DNA of 64,000 nucleotides from Clonostachys chloroleuca (lineage: Eukaryota; Ascomycota; Sordariomycetes; Hypocreales; Bionectriaceae): the NCBI GenBank assembly GCA_037952775.1, contig JBANAY010000003.1, positions 35,774,001 through 35,838,000 of the forward strand, in the 5' to 3' direction. The notes beneath the pieces are model-generated. The model was not told the origin of the DNA. It made no database searches and worked only from the letters and a program-made list of their open reading frames with translations. How positions within the stretch are numbered: the stretch's first letter is position 1; each line of letters starts with the position of its first letter. This document shows, piece by piece, positions 1-11,501 of the stretch. Both the position numbers and the translations under genes were made by a program.

Positions 1-1
1 C

Positions 2-2722
2 GCAACCAAGCTGGTCTGCGGCATGAACAGCGGCTACGTGATGGTTGACGTCCTGACGCGCGAGGTGGAGGACATCATTAGTCCGGGTACGCTGGCCGCC
101 AACGGCCAAGGCAGCCGGTTTGGCGCCGTCAGCAGCGCGGGGATGGGCTATATGGGTCTTGGTGGTTACATGCCGAGACCGCTGGCTGCCAAGCTGGCCG
201 ATGGAGAGATGCTCCTGGCCAAGGACATCAACTCCATGTTTATTAACGACAAGGGCCAGCCCATTGAGAAGAAGAAGCAGGTTCCCTGGCAGGCTGCTCC
301 CGAGTCTGTCGGGTATTCGTACCCATACATCCTCGCCCTTCAGCCGCCGTCTAAGGGTTCTCTCGAGGTTCGGAATCCCGATACCCTCTCACTACTTCAG
401 ACCATTTCTCTTCCCGGTGCAGCTCAGCTCCATTTCCTGCCCCCAACGGTGAGCCTAGCTCACGCAAAGGGGTTCCACATATCGAGTGAGCGATGCGTTT
501 GGAAACTGGGTGCTACGGACTATGACACCCAGGTCCAGGAGCTGGTCAGTGGTTCCCTGTTCGATGAAGCCATCAGCCTGCTCAACATGCTGGAGGATGC
601 TCTTCTTCAAGATAAAGCAGGGACGCTCCGAGAAGTCAAGATGATGAAGGCGGAGAGGCTGTTCAAGGACAAGAAGTACGAAAAGAGTCTCGACTTATTC
701 AATGAGGATGATGTGCACGCACCGCCTGAGCGAGTTCTGAAATTATACCCACCTGAGATCTCTGGGGAGTTGTCTGTATGGTACGGCCACAGGCAGGAAG
801 AGGAAGAGGAGAGTGGAGAGACAGAGAACGCGGCGCCGGAGAAAACCAATGGGGATAGCCCTGCCGCGGAATCTCCTGACCCATCTTCGCCACAGGCTGT
901 CGGCGGGTTTGCCAAGCTGTTTGGGAGCCGTAGGGGGATTCCGGCTGATGCCGCCTCGATTGCCTCTTCAAGGAGGGAGTCGAAGGACGCCGAGGACACT
1001 GACGACGCAAACAACTCAGTCAAGACTGAAGATGGGCCTCTCCAAGGGAAGGACTTGACCAATGCAGTGAAGGCTCTGAATAGCTACTTGGCCGGAACCC
1101 GAGCTCGCCTGCAGAGACTGATAGACCCGGCAACAGGGAAGCTGAAGCCTGCGTCTAAGACAAGCACTGGGACTGAGATTGACGTCGAAGAGTTTTTACG
1201 ACTTTCTCAGACGGATGACGAGAAGAAGCAGGAAGCGGAGCTCCAGAAGACATTCCGCATCGTCGACACAGCCCTATTCCGTGCCTACATGTTCTCATCA
1301 CCTACGCTCGCGGGCTCATTATTCCGTCTTCCCAACTTCTGCGACCCTGATGTCGTCAACGAGAAGCTTCTGGAGCACAGTCGCTACAACGAGCTTATCG
1401 ATTTCTTCAAGGGCAAGAAACTCCACAAAGAGGCCTTGGACCTCCTCAAGAAGTTCGGTACTGCAACTAAGCCAGACCCGGCCGCACCGACGCTACATGG
1501 CCCGGATCGCGCGATATGGTACCTGGAGGGCCTCCCGCCGTCGGAGATCGATCTTATCCTCGAGCATGCCAAGTGGGTGCTTAAAGAGAATCCAGAGTAT
1601 GCCATGGAAATCTTTACAGGCGACACGGAGAACGCGGAGACGCTGCCACGAGACAAGGTGCTCGCCTTTCTGCGCGAGCAGGGACCTCAGCTCGAGGCCC
1701 AGTACCTCGCCCACGTCATTGAAGAAATGGGGGATATGACCCCGGACTTCCACAACAGACTGGTGGAGCTGTACGTTCAAAATCTGGCCAAGAAGGAGCG
1801 AGGTGAGGATTGGGACAAGGAGATGGAGAGATTCATGAAGTTCCTCCGAGAGTCGAGGCAGGTATACAGCTTGACGAAGGCGTTTGGATTGATCCCAAGA
1901 GATGGTAAGGGCTCTGAAATCGATATTTATGAATCCAGTAGAGCTAATCATTTTCCAGACCCGGCATTCTACGAGGCGCGAGCCATTGTTCTTAGTAACA
2001 TGGGACAGCACAAGCAAGCACTCGAGATATATGTTGATAACATGCAAGACTACGCCAAAGCAGAAGAGTAAGACCCAGGCCCCCTTTACAATGGCTACTT
2101 TACAATGGCTAGGTTTCCTGAAGCTGACACAAACAGTTACTGTAATCGGATTCATCTGTCACAGGAAGCAGCGGCTGTTGAAGAAGGGGTTGACGGCTCG
2201 TCGTCGAACGATGATGACCTCTCTATTTATCATACACTGTTATCGATATATCTCAAACCAGCTCCTCCACAAAAACCCAAGCTCGCACCGGCCCTGGACC
2301 TGCTCTCGAAGCATGGGTCTCGCCTCCCTGCAGCGTCAACGCTGGGTCTGATCCCCGACGATTTGCCAGTGGGCGAACTTGAGTCATACTTCAGAGGACG
2401 GATGCGAGCAGCCAACAGCCTCGTCAACGAGTCACGGATTGTTGCTAAATTGCGAGAGGCAGAGGGCATTTCAATTGCAGCACGGCTCTACCTCGGTGAC
2501 GAGACAGAGGATGGCCAGGGGGGCCGCCATAGACATGTCGTCATTACCGACGAGAAGCTCTGCGTTGTGTGTCACAGGAGGTTTGGCGGTGGCATGCGGA
2601 CGGGCGGGAGCGTCGTCGCCGTGCTGCCCGACAACACGGTTGTGCATTATGGTTGTTTGAGCAAGGCGACTGGCCAGAGGACGGAGCGGGTGCAAGCGCC
2701 CAGCTGGGGACGGGGTTTCTAA
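2..2722 (+). CDS. Vps39/Vam6-like HOPS subunit (5'-partial)
   Basis: The 3' part of a vacuolar sorting protein of the HOPS tethering complex, which acts in vesicle and vacuole fusion together with Rab7/Ypt7. The frame is open from the window edge, so the N-terminus lies outside. The first ~200 residues resemble the end of a citron-homology (CNH) propeller. They are followed by a charged low-complexity insert, clathrin-like helical repeats ending near AFYEARAIVLSNMGQHKQAL, and a C-terminal Cys/His block (LCVVCHRRF ... VVHYGC) as in Vps39 domain 2. Three exons are inferred: 2-1904, 1959-2067 and 2137-2722. Intron 1905-1958 (GTAAGG...CCAG, 54 nt) has no stop and keeps the frame, so a naive translation runs through it. 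Intron 2068-2136 (GTAAGA...ACAG) bypasses an in-frame TAA at 2069-2071. Family assignment is from recognised motifs, not a search. Confidence 0.85.
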
Positions 2723-2948
2723 AGTTATCCGGCCCTTCTCTCCTGGCTGTTTTCCTCGACGTGGTTTTGTTTTCTAGCATATGCATCGGTCGGGGTTATT
2801 TGTGTTGGTGACAGTTTTATGTTAGTTGGCTTGACTTTTGTTTCTCTCTTCTAATACCCGGTATATAGTGTTCGGTAGAACGTATAAAGGCGATGAATGG
2901 AGTAAACGAGGTGCGCATATGCTCTCCTCCGCTTTGGTATCTCGCAGC
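2723..2948. other. Convergent 3' intergenic spacer
   Basis: Short spacer between two convergently transcribed genes. It should hold both 3' untranslated regions. No gene or obvious conserved site is seen. Confidence 0.5.
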
Positions 2949-3248
2949 TCAGTCCTCGCCCTGGACCTCCTCGCCATAATTTTCCTCCTCTAGTGCCTCG
3001 TCGACGCCCTTGGCGGCCGCTGGGTTGCCGTCGGTCGCTCGTGACTTGTCTTGCTCCATTCGTTCCGTGAGCTCCTTGTTGGTCTGGTCCTGTGCGGAGA
3101 TGACGGCCTCGCGCAGAGCACTCAGGTAGGTGGTCTTGTCCTGGACTGAGGATGTGGAGGGTGCTGGGATGCTGTTCGTGATGGCGAAGGGCTGGTTGGA
3201 GGGCGAGCTGTAGGAGACGGTGAAATCGGACTTCTTTTCTTGAGCCAT
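2949..3248 (-). CDS. Gon7-like EKC/KEOPS complex subunit
   Basis: A 99-residue acidic protein starting MAQEKKSDFTVSYSSPSNQPF and ending in a Glu/Asp-rich tail. The N-terminal beta-like segment, the central helix (KTTYLSALREAVISAQDQTNKELTERMEQDK) and the acidic end fit the fungal Gon7 family. Gon7 is the small accessory subunit of the EKC/KEOPS complex that makes the t6A37 modification of tRNAs and also affects telomeres and transcription. A longer reading from an upstream ATG (3392) exists, but 3248 is preferred because family members begin close to this motif and the upstream residues look non-coding. Single exon; it faces the Vps39-like gene tail to tail. Assignment rests on length and pattern resemblance, as the family is poorly conserved. 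Confidence 0.65.
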   Translation of the reverse strand: MAQEKKSDFTVSYSSPSNQPFAITNSIPAPSTSSVQDKTTYLSALREAVISAQDQTNKELTERMEQDKSRATDGNPAAAKGVDEALEEENYGEEVQGED

Positions 3249-3723
3249 GGCGAGAAGTTGACTGGATAGATAGACGGACGGAAACGGGTGAGGATCGGAG
3301 AATGCGGGTGAGGGAGGATTGCAATGGAAAATTGGAATTGATTTTGGAGGGGTGGATGGTTCTGAAATGGGAGGACTTTGGCGGGGTTGCAACAGATCAA
3401 TGCACCTAAAATAATAGTAGGGACTGCTATCAGCTTAACCACCACTTTGAGACGTCAGCGGGCGTCCAGTATCGATTAATTAGCCTGACACGCCGTTCGA
3501 GGCACCAAGCTCCTCGTGGGTAGTCCAGGGTTGTCGCGATTTCCACCGCCAACATCCTCCCTTGCTCTGCTGGTGCGCATCCGGATCGGACATCTGCTCG
3601 CAGCCGGCATTGCGCGTCGCACACGAATTACGAGCCCTTCCCACTGCAATGCCCCGAGAATCGCTCACCAATCGCCCCAATATGTAACTTGCCCCCCCTG
3701 TCGGCCGGGCATAGACGACAACC
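3249..3723. promoter_or_regulatory. Divergent promoter region, Gon7-like / HbrB-like
   Basis: A 475-bp region between two divergently transcribed genes, so it must contain both promoters. No canonical TATA box stands out. The right half is C-rich on the + strand, as is usual just before fungal start codons. No specific factor site is claimed. Confidence 0.5.
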
Positions 3724-6360
3724 ATGTCACGACCTCATCCATCTCACGCCCCAGGCAGCTTCTCCCCATTCCCGGGTGCTTCCTTGTCCAGCACAAACGA
3801 CAGCAGCAACCGCCACGACAGCGACGACAGCGACGACGACGACGGCGGGCCTCCACTCCTGCCGGCCAAGTCCCCCCATCGCCAGCTCGAGACCCCTGAC
3901 ATCGATGAATTCTTGGATGCGCCCTCGATAGCTGTCGCCAAGACCCGCCTACAGGCACAGGCGCAGGCACAAGCAGAGGCTCAGGTCGGGGCCGCTGCCG
4001 CCGCCCCGATATACGCCCAGTTCACCACCTCCCAGTCCAACGCGAGCACGTCGTCCGTCCACAGCTTCTCCCGCTCGACTGGTGTGAGGGCGGCCACCCA
4101 CCACGGCTCCGCCGCACCATCATCCGCCATGAAGAACAACGCGAGGAAGTACTCGGCACACCCGGGCCTGTTCGAGCCCTCGCTGCCATCTACGAGCACC
4201 TCCAACCTGTCGCAGGTGGGCTTGAGCCAGAACTCGAGTTCTACGACGGCGCTCTCTGCGAGCCAGATTGCGGCCCAGGCGGCTGTGATATCTCACCAGA
4301 ACAGCCAGCAACAGCAGCAGCAGCAACAACAGCAGAATGAGCGACTGCAACTGCAGCATGTACGGCACCGGTCTCAGACCGTTCCCTTTCCCGGCGAATC
4401 TAATGACGGGTCTAGAAGGGGAAGCGGTAGCAAGGGCCCGGCGAACCCTCCTATGTTGAGCCTGACAGAGGCCAGCGCACCGCGAGATACTGGATTTGGG
4501 GGAGTGGGTGGACATCCCCATCAGAGCGACAGACTGGCTAATTCCTCGCACGCCTCTTCTGCTGCTGCCACGGCCGCCGCCAATATCGTCTTCCCTCGCT
4601 CTGGCCATACATCGCCTAACCATCCTCCTGGCTACACACACCAGTTCCCCACGGCACCATCGATGCCTCCTCCCCCACCGCCGCCACCACCAGAGAAGCT
4701 GAGCAAGTCTGAGAAAGCAAAGGCCAAGCTCTTCTCTCGACCTGGGAAGATTAGCACCAAGGGTGAAACCAAGGAGAAACCCCTGCCAAGCCCTGGCAAG
4801 ATCGGCTCCGCACTGTCCGCTCTTCAGCGTGGTAATTTCAGTACAACCAGCCTCGTCGATCCAGGGAGTCAGTCTCTGTACTTCCATAACAATTCCTCCG
4901 CGGCGACGATCAGACCGGGCGACATGTCATTGGAAGGCGGGGGCAAGGAGAAGGAGAAGAAGCACCACTTCCTCACGCGGCAGAAGAACAAGCTCAAGGA
5001 AGAGTTCAACCTGCCCCTTTCGTCGGCCGCCAGCAACTCGCGGCCAACAGACCCCAACGCGCCAAACAGCCTGTATAACTTCAATGTCCCTCCGAGCCCG
5101 GGCCCAAGCTCCACCAGCTTCACCAAGACCAAAAAGGACAAGAAGCATGCCGAGAGATCAGAGAGCCGCTTGGGAGAGGAATCCAGTTTCCCTGGTCAGA
5201 GCGAGTGGCCGGGACCTAGCAGCTTGCCCAACATGTCTCAACAGCCCACCATGTACGACCCAGTTGATCCTGGAAAGCTCGGTTTACAGAACCACATGTC
5301 ACTAGATGATGCTTGGCCATACCTTAAGGCGAAGCTCCTGATGATATTTGAAGGGGAGGATCTTCGTCTCCCCGTTGAAGACTTCAATCGAGTGGTGCAG
5401 ATGCACATTCAGTTCTGCATCCGCAGACGTACCCCCAACGACATGTTGGAGGACCTGCGAGAGCTCTTAGCTATAGGATTCTCATCTCTGGATCGAACCC
5501 TGCGGAAGACTTCTGAGGATCGCTTCATCCCCACCCTTGTCGAGCTATGGCTCTTCACTTTTACATCTATTCTTCCATATATCCAGGCGGTGTTCTTACC
5601 GTTAGACCTGGAGGTGTCAGGTTGCGGGACGATCATGACCCCTGAGCAGGCCCGGGATTTCTGGGGAGGCGTCCAGACGGACGGATCAGCCAGACTAAGC
5701 CCTGCGTCTACGGTGCTGGATGTCAGACGTCTCGTCCTCACTGCTTACCGTGACATCGTCATCCTCCCACGCTACGACACCCTCAAGACCATCTTTTCCC
5801 GGCTATCGCTGGAATTCCTCCCCTCGTCATTTGGGAGCATGGCGCTTTCCTCCTCCAACCCAGAGGCGTTCCTCTCAACCTCCCCGTCGGACCCGTTCTT
5901 CTCCATGGCTCGCCCAGGCACCGCCATGTCGCTCGACCCTTCACAGGGCTCCTACAACTCGACCAGCACCACCCTCCTGGGCGAAGGTTCCGGTGGCTCG
6001 GCCGGTGGGCGCAGCAGAGCCATCAGCAACGTGAGTTACGGGAGCCACGGGAGCGACGGCCTCATGCGGCCCTTCACGCCGTCCGGCGCGCAGGTGCTGG
6101 GCAGCGTGCGGGAGCAGAACGTGGAGGACTCGAAGCAGGTCACCGACATGGTGGGACGGATGCTGCAGTGCATGAGCGTGCTGTCGAGCTTGGGGGGAGT
6201 GGGCGACGCAGACGACGAGAGGAATAGGAAGATCGTCGAGTTGTGCAAGATGCTGAAGCTCAACTGGCTGGGTAGGGGAAGAACAGGTCGGAATAGGATG
6301 GGAATCGTTGGGGGAAGGGTGAGGAGAGAGGGGACTCGGGAAGAGTTGCGGGTGGCTTAG
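3724..6360 (+). CDS. HbrB-domain protein, TORC2 subunit (Bit61/PRR5-like)
   Basis: A single-exon 878-residue protein. The HbrB domain (named after the Aspergillus hyphal-branching gene; relatives are yeast Bit61/Bit2 and animal PRR5/Protor) lies at roughly residues 520-700. It runs from SLDDAWPYLKAKLLMIFEGEDLRLPVEDFN through LPRYDTLKTIFSRLSLEFLP. Members bind the Rictor/Avo3 side of TORC2 and influence polarised growth and actin. The N-terminal half is disordered: Ser-rich, a Gln run near residue 195-205, a run of about ten prolines near residue 315-325, and Lys-rich blocks. After the domain comes a Ser/Gly-rich linker and a conserved C-terminal helix (VEDSKQVTDMVGRMLQCMSVLSSLG...VELCKMLKLNWLGRGRTGRNR). 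The start ATG is the first in frame. No intron is needed. Confidence 0.88.
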   Translation: MSRPHPSHAPGSFSPFPGASLSSTNDSSNRHDSDDSDDDDGGPPLLPAKSPHRQLETPDIDEFLDAPSIAVAKTRLQAQAQAQAEAQVGAAAAAPIYAQFTTSQSNASTSSVHSFSRSTGVRAATHHGSAAPSSAMKNNARKYSAHPGLFEPSLPSTSTSNLSQVGLSQNSSSTTALSASQIAAQAAVISHQNSQQQQQQQQQQNERLQLQHVRHRSQTVPFPGESNDGSRRGSGSKGPANPPMLSLTEASAPRDTGFGGVGGHPHQSDRLANSSHASSAAATAAANIVFPRSGHTSPNHPPGYTHQFPTAPSMPPPPPPPPPEKLSKSEKAKAKLFSRPGKISTKGETKEKPLPSPGKIGSALSALQRGNFSTTSLVDPGSQSLYFHNNSSAATIRPGDMSLEGGGKEKEKKHHFLTRQKNKLKEEFNLPLSSAASNSRPTDPNAPNSLYNFNVPPSPGPSSTSFTKTKKDKKHAERSESRLGEESSFPGQSEWPGPSSLPNMSQQPTMYDPVDPGKLGLQNHMSLDDAWPYLKAKLLMIFEGEDLRLPVEDFNRVVQMHIQFCIRRRTPNDMLEDLRELLAIGFSSLDRTLRKTSEDRFIPTLVELWLFTFTSILPYIQAVFLPLDLEVSGCGTIMTPEQARDFWGGVQTDGSARLSPASTVLDVRRLVLTAYRDIVILPRYDTLKTIFSRLSLEFLPSSFGSMALSSSNPEAFLSTSPSDPFFSMARPGTAMSLDPSQGSYNSTSTTLLGEGSGGSAGGRSRAISNVSYGSHGSDGLMRPFTPSGAQVLGSVREQNVEDSKQVTDMVGRMLQCMSVLSSLGGVGDADDERNRKIVELCKMLKLNWLGRGRTGRNRMGIVGGRVRREGTREELRVA

Positions 6361-8831
6361 CATTATTCTCAACAGGATTAACGAGACAGCCTCAGTGGTA
6401 AAATGATTTTTTTTTTTTTGGACATAACAAGAATGGCAAGCGCAAAATTAAAGGAGCACGATGATAAGATGAGATATGAAGAGGAAAATTTATCATTAAA
6501 ATGATCTATGGCAACGAGATCCTACTCTGTTGTACCTAGACTTTATATTGGTTAGCCTCAATTTCATGAGAAAATAATTCAGATAAAATGAATTGATGGA
6601 CCAAGTGATCAGACATCCAAGGAAGTGTATGCCGTCATCTGTCCCAAGTTTTGGCTCTATGGGACTCGAGTGGAAACTGCGAATAGTGATGGAAATTTCA
6701 TCATGAAAGGGTGGTGTTGCGTGTGAAAGTAATCGAAAATAGACTTACATAAAGTCAGTCACGAGGGAGGACAAGCCCTGCGCTGGTCAGTTGTTGGGAA
6801 TCGATTGTAACACTAGGATATCTTTCAAGGACTCATGTTAGCTGTTGAATGCCTTGATTGTTGGAGGGTAAAAAAAAAGGGATATTTGTGTTGTGATCAG
6901 AGAATGATACTGGCAAGTAACAGGCCTCATGCGACTGAGGCCCGACAATTTTCTTCATGGTCGATTCTGACGGGAAAAGAAGACAATGTTTCATGATTTC
7001 ATCATTTAGGGAAGGGAGAAAGGGGTGTGAGTAGACTGAGGATAGCAAACTTACCAAAACAAAAGGATCCTTCTCCAGCTTCCGCGCCCAGCTTGGTGAA
7101 TCATCTGAACTCCCGTCGGTGCTGCGCGTAGGCTGAACGATTAAATTGAACCGGCAACACTCACTCGGATGAGAGAGCAGAGGCTGCGCCATGCGATGCG
7201 CCAGACTGGGAGGGTGGAAGGCCCTCGCTGGGAGTGGAAAAGCTGTTGAGAGGATGATGAAGAAAATTTGGACTGGAAAAGTTTCGCGGATGAAGATATT
7301 GCTAGGCAGTGCGTACAAAACTTTTCTGTGTGATCCGCACGGTGCTTATCTCACGTGACTTACCAAATCTTTGGCAGAATCCCACATTAGCGTCCGAAGG
7401 AACCCAGACTAGTGCAGCGCATCAATGAAATGTGCCCGAAACGGGACCGTGCGTCATTAGCTGCCCCTGATAGATGAATACGCAGTGATAGGGGGAGGAG
7501 CCGACGGGGAGAAAAAAGTGATGGGAAGAAGCGGGAAAAAATAACGGAAAAGACGTCGAGGCGAGATTCGGCGGCCGATGGGCTGGATGCCGTCCGCGAC
7601 AGTCGAGCCCAGCGCCCTATGCAGTGTGCCGGCGGTGACGGGCGGGCCCAGACAGAAATTGTTGCATATTGCTGATTTCCCGGAAATCGAATGCGCTGGC
7701 GTCGCGGCCCCGATAGAGCGGTAGGCGCCGCCTCCCAGCCACCAAACTTTGCCTGACACGACTGGCCCCGTGGCCGGCTGCTTAAAAAGCAGCGCGACTG
7801 CGCGTTTAATTTGGGAATTATGCGTCTACACGGGCCTTGGCAGCATTCTTCAATCCGAGGTTGGTGCGGCAAATCGCCCCTCGTTGGCTGGCGACATCGC
7901 TATATCCGGCTCTTCTCCTGGGCAAAGGCGTGCCCCCTGTCCGCGCTGCTATCTGGTCTGCCCAGTCCCGTCCCATCGAGTTTCCCACCCAGCGCCTGTC
8001 TGACTTGGCCGAGTCCACCCAACGCACTGATCGATCTCCCAAGTTGTCTTGTCCTGTCTGTCTCCCCAAGGCAGATCAGGTAGGGTTGGCGTTTTGCACC
8101 GCAACAGTCGCGACCATCACCACCCACGGCAGCCAACCCGTTCCTCGCGGCTGTGCGATCGACGGCGACTCCCGTACAATTGAGTTCTGCTCTTTACACA
8201 TCCACATCCTGACCGGCTGCCTGCCTCCGGAGGACTCCTTGGGCCGCCCTCTGTCTTAGTGCTGTCAAGGCTCGGGACTCACCAGCGGTGCGCGGGAGTT
8301 GGTCCAAGATTCCACCCCCCAAACTTTCGTCGCACTTCCACCCGCAGCCTTTGCTTTCCACCATTTCGTCCCCGCGGCCTGCACACAATCAATTGCGTCG
8401 TCTTGCATCGCGCTTTTCTTGATTATCTCGCCGTCTCGTCACTTGGCTCCGGCTTCAACGAGTCCTCTCTCTCCCGTCTCGGCTCTTGTTCCATCACGCC
8501 ATCATCTTGGTATCACGAAGCCGCACTCAACCACACAACGCTTATACGACTCATGCGCTGCCGCCACTCATAACCACCTGACTCTTCTGTCCGATACGCA
8601 ACGTACACGGTTGCTTTCTCATTCTTTCAACTTCCTCCTCGGCGTGCCCACCCGCCTGCCTCGCTGTTTCTTTGTCGCGACCCAACAGACATACAACCAA
8701 GTCTTTCCACGATAGAGTACAGCGGGAAACTCGTTGGTCTTCCGCATAAGAAGCGCATGCGATAGGAGCAGCGGCGCTCGTCGACGTCCACCGAGTGGAT
8801 AGCCGGCCAAGCCGACCAGGTAACATCAGCA
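6361..8831. other. Long intergenic region and 5' leader of the PtaB-like gene
   Basis: About 2.5 kb without a supportable gene. The left part (6.4-7.3 kb) is AT-rich and includes a T run at 6409-6418. From about 7.9 kb to 8.83 kb the + strand is pyrimidine-rich and contains several short open frames. This is the usual look of a long 5' leader in front of a fungal developmental regulator. The 84-161 aa open frames here (for example 7387-7872 minus, 7837-8259 plus) have no recognisable domain and are treated as chance. Confidence 0.5.
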
Positions 8832-11501
8832 ATGATGGCTGCCAGTAGTATGGGGGGACCCAACTTCGGGGGCGGACACCCTGCGGGAATGGGACACCCA
8901 GCAGTTGCTGGCCATTCTATGGCCCCTGGTATGCCTCACAACGCCGCACAGCAGGCCCCCGGCGGCATGCCTCATCAGTTCGCCGGAGGGCACTTGGGAG
9001 TAGCGACGCCCGGCGGCCAGGTAAACCCGGCCTTGATGGGCGCGATGCCGCCAGGTAACCCCAACGGCCATCCTCTCCAACACATGAGCCCGCAGCAGCA
9101 GCAGATGCTCCAGCAGCAACAGTTTCAGCAACAGTGTATGTCAACGAGCCGTCCTCTTCCTGGACGCGTTACCCCCAAACCCACCATGATTCATCATGCT
9201 AACACGGACATCTCACTAGTTCAACACAATTCTACCACCATGGCTGCCATGCGGCAACATCAACAACTATTACAACAACAGCAGGCGCGGCAAATGATGG
9301 CTCAGCAGATGCAACATATGGGACCTGGGGCAGGCGCGATGCCGATGGGCATGCAGTTTAATCAGCAGCTGCATCAGCTAAGAGCGCAAGGTAGACTTCC
9401 GGTAAGTACATAAACACGGATCCGCGTAGGCATAAAAAGAAAATATTTATTGACTGTACATTTAGGCCCAACACCCGCAAACGCAGGCCCTTATGGCTCA
9501 ACAATACGCCATGCAACAACAGCAGCAGCAGGCGGCTCAGGCGCAAGCACAGGCCCAGGCACAAGCGCAAGCTGCTCAACAACAACAGCAGCAGGCGGCT
9601 CAGGCTCAGCAGGCCCAACACCAACAAGCTCAGCAGGCTCAACAAGCCCATGCCCAGCAGGCCCAGGCCCAACAGCAGCAGGCACAGCATGCCCAGCAGC
9701 AAGGCCCTCAGCCGCAGCAAGGCCAACCGGGAGGCCAGCCCAACCCAATGAATGCACAGAACATGCAGAGCATGCAGCAGAACCAAATGGGTGGTGGCCA
9801 GAACCAAATGCCTGGACAGGGCCAGGGCCAGCAGGGCCAGCAAGGACAGCAGGCACAGCAACAGCAAGCCCAGGCACAGGCGCAACCTCAGCCGCAGCCT
9901 CAGCAGCCAGGCCAGCAGCACCACACACCACAGCCTTCTCAGGCCGGCACCCCTGCCCCAACCGGAGCGCAAACCCCCGCGCAAACCCCTGGATCTACCC
10001 CAGCCCAACCGCCAAACCAACCCCCACAGTCACAGCAACCTCAGCAGCATCAACCCCAAGCTCAGCCTCAAGCTCAGCAACAGATGGGTCAGCCGCAGAT
10101 GAATCCCGTAGCAGCAGCACAGCAGATGGCTCTGCAAAATCAGATGTTCCAGCAGCGGAGAGAAGCCATCAGGGCATCGTGCATGACGAAGCTCATGCAG
10201 TTCAGCGAGTACCTGAGTGGCATCCCTGTAAGTTTTCTGTCGCTCAGCCCATCCGCAATCACGGTGTACTGATCATTCCTCACCCAGCCCCAGCGAACAA
10301 AGGACGACCTGTCGTACTGGAACGCATTCGTTGCCCGATTCTTCTCGCAGAATGGAGTGTTTAGACATTCGCTCCACATCACCGATTCTGATGAGACCAC
10401 CGACAAGCAGTACGAGATCGCCTTCCCTGCGATCGCCCGCTACTTCCACACGAACTTCAACAGTGGAGTTAAGAATATGCAGTTGATCATGGATAAGGGT
10501 ACTCAGGATCGTGCATTACCGGGCGACTGTTACTGTATCGAGAATCCTAGAGCGAGCCTCGTTTATTGGTTTGAGACGGGTTCACATGTACGTTGTTTTC
10601 TTCTTCTCACGACTCGTTAAACCACTGACCCCTTCCCACAGCTCGTCGCCAGCGGTACCCTTCGCGCGCAATTCGACGCGGAGCAGAAAATCGACCTGTT
10701 CGAGTTTGTAACGACTGGTCATGAAGAGTATATCTCCCGGAAACAGGTTATCGATGCTGCTAAGCCCGTTCATAACTGGATGAAGGAGTGGAGGACGGTG
10801 AATGCTGAGACGAAGGGATCCCCCGAGCTAAGCAAGAAGGGCAAGGGCCGCCCGCTGAGGTCACCCCAATCACATCCTCCTGAGTTATTGCCGGACTTAC
10901 CGGAGTCTGCGGTCAACAGCAAGGGAGTGACTGATGCCGTTCATCAATTTCTTGAGGTATGAGGCCCTTAAGGCCATATAAAATTCGTGTGATCTGTTTC
11001 GATTCTGACTGTACCGTTATATAGATTGTTGAGGTCATGGGACAGATGAACCCCCTGTTTGGCTTCTGTCAAGCAACCGTTGGCATGGGACCATATGCAG
11101 CACTCGAGCAATACGTAGCACAGAACATCAACGTGCCAGCCATGAACGGCCAGCCGGGCCCTGTCAACGCCAGGACTCCGAGTTTTGGACAGTTCCAGAT
11201 GGGCGCCAGTCCTAACCCAGCCCATATGAACTTGCCAGGCTCCCCTCACATCGTTGCCGGCAGCCCGGCCCCAGGTCATATGCAGTCCCCCGCCATGCAG
11301 CTCCAAGCTAGCCAGCAGGGAACCAGCTCCAGCGGCCCGAGTGCAAACACCTCACCGCAATCAAACAAGCGGCGACGACCATCTGGCGTTAAGGCCGAGG
11401 ATGATGGGTCGAGCGCCCCTACCCCCGGAGCCCAAGTGAACGGCATTCAACGGAAACCCGCGACACCACGCATGACTAAGAGAGTTAAGGGCAATCCTTA
11501 G
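8832..11501 (+). CDS. PtaB/Mfg1-like LIM-domain-binding co-regulator
   Basis: A six-exon gene for a 779-residue protein. Exons: 8832-9135, 9220-9401, 9466-10227, 10288-10587, 10642-10956, 11025-11501. Donors are GTATGT, GTAAGT, GTAAGT, GTACGT and GTATGA; all acceptors end in AG, and every junction keeps one frame. The N-terminal half is Met/Gly/Pro-rich and then strongly Gln-rich (about residues 80-380). The LIM-binding region spans about residues 385-660, with YWNAFVARFFSQNGVFRHSLH, AIARYFHTNFNSGVKNMQL, ENPRASLVYWFETGSHLVASGTL and VEVMGQMNPLFGFCQATVGMGPYAALEQYV. The tail has a basic KRRRPSG segment. Fungal relatives (Aspergillus PtaB, yeast Mfg1) partner with SomA/Flo8-type factors to control adhesion and morphogenesis. 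The first intron (84 nt) has no stop and keeps frame. Confidence 0.88.

Noticed and set aside
4120..4887. 255-aa minus-strand frame
   Set aside because: Antisense to the HbrB-domain gene; the Leu run mirrors the CAG tract.
9358..10020. 220-aa Leu/Arg-rich frame on the minus strand
   Set aside because: It is the reverse reading of the CAG/CAA-rich polyglutamine coding exon of the PtaB-like gene; its composition is an artefact of CTG/TTG.
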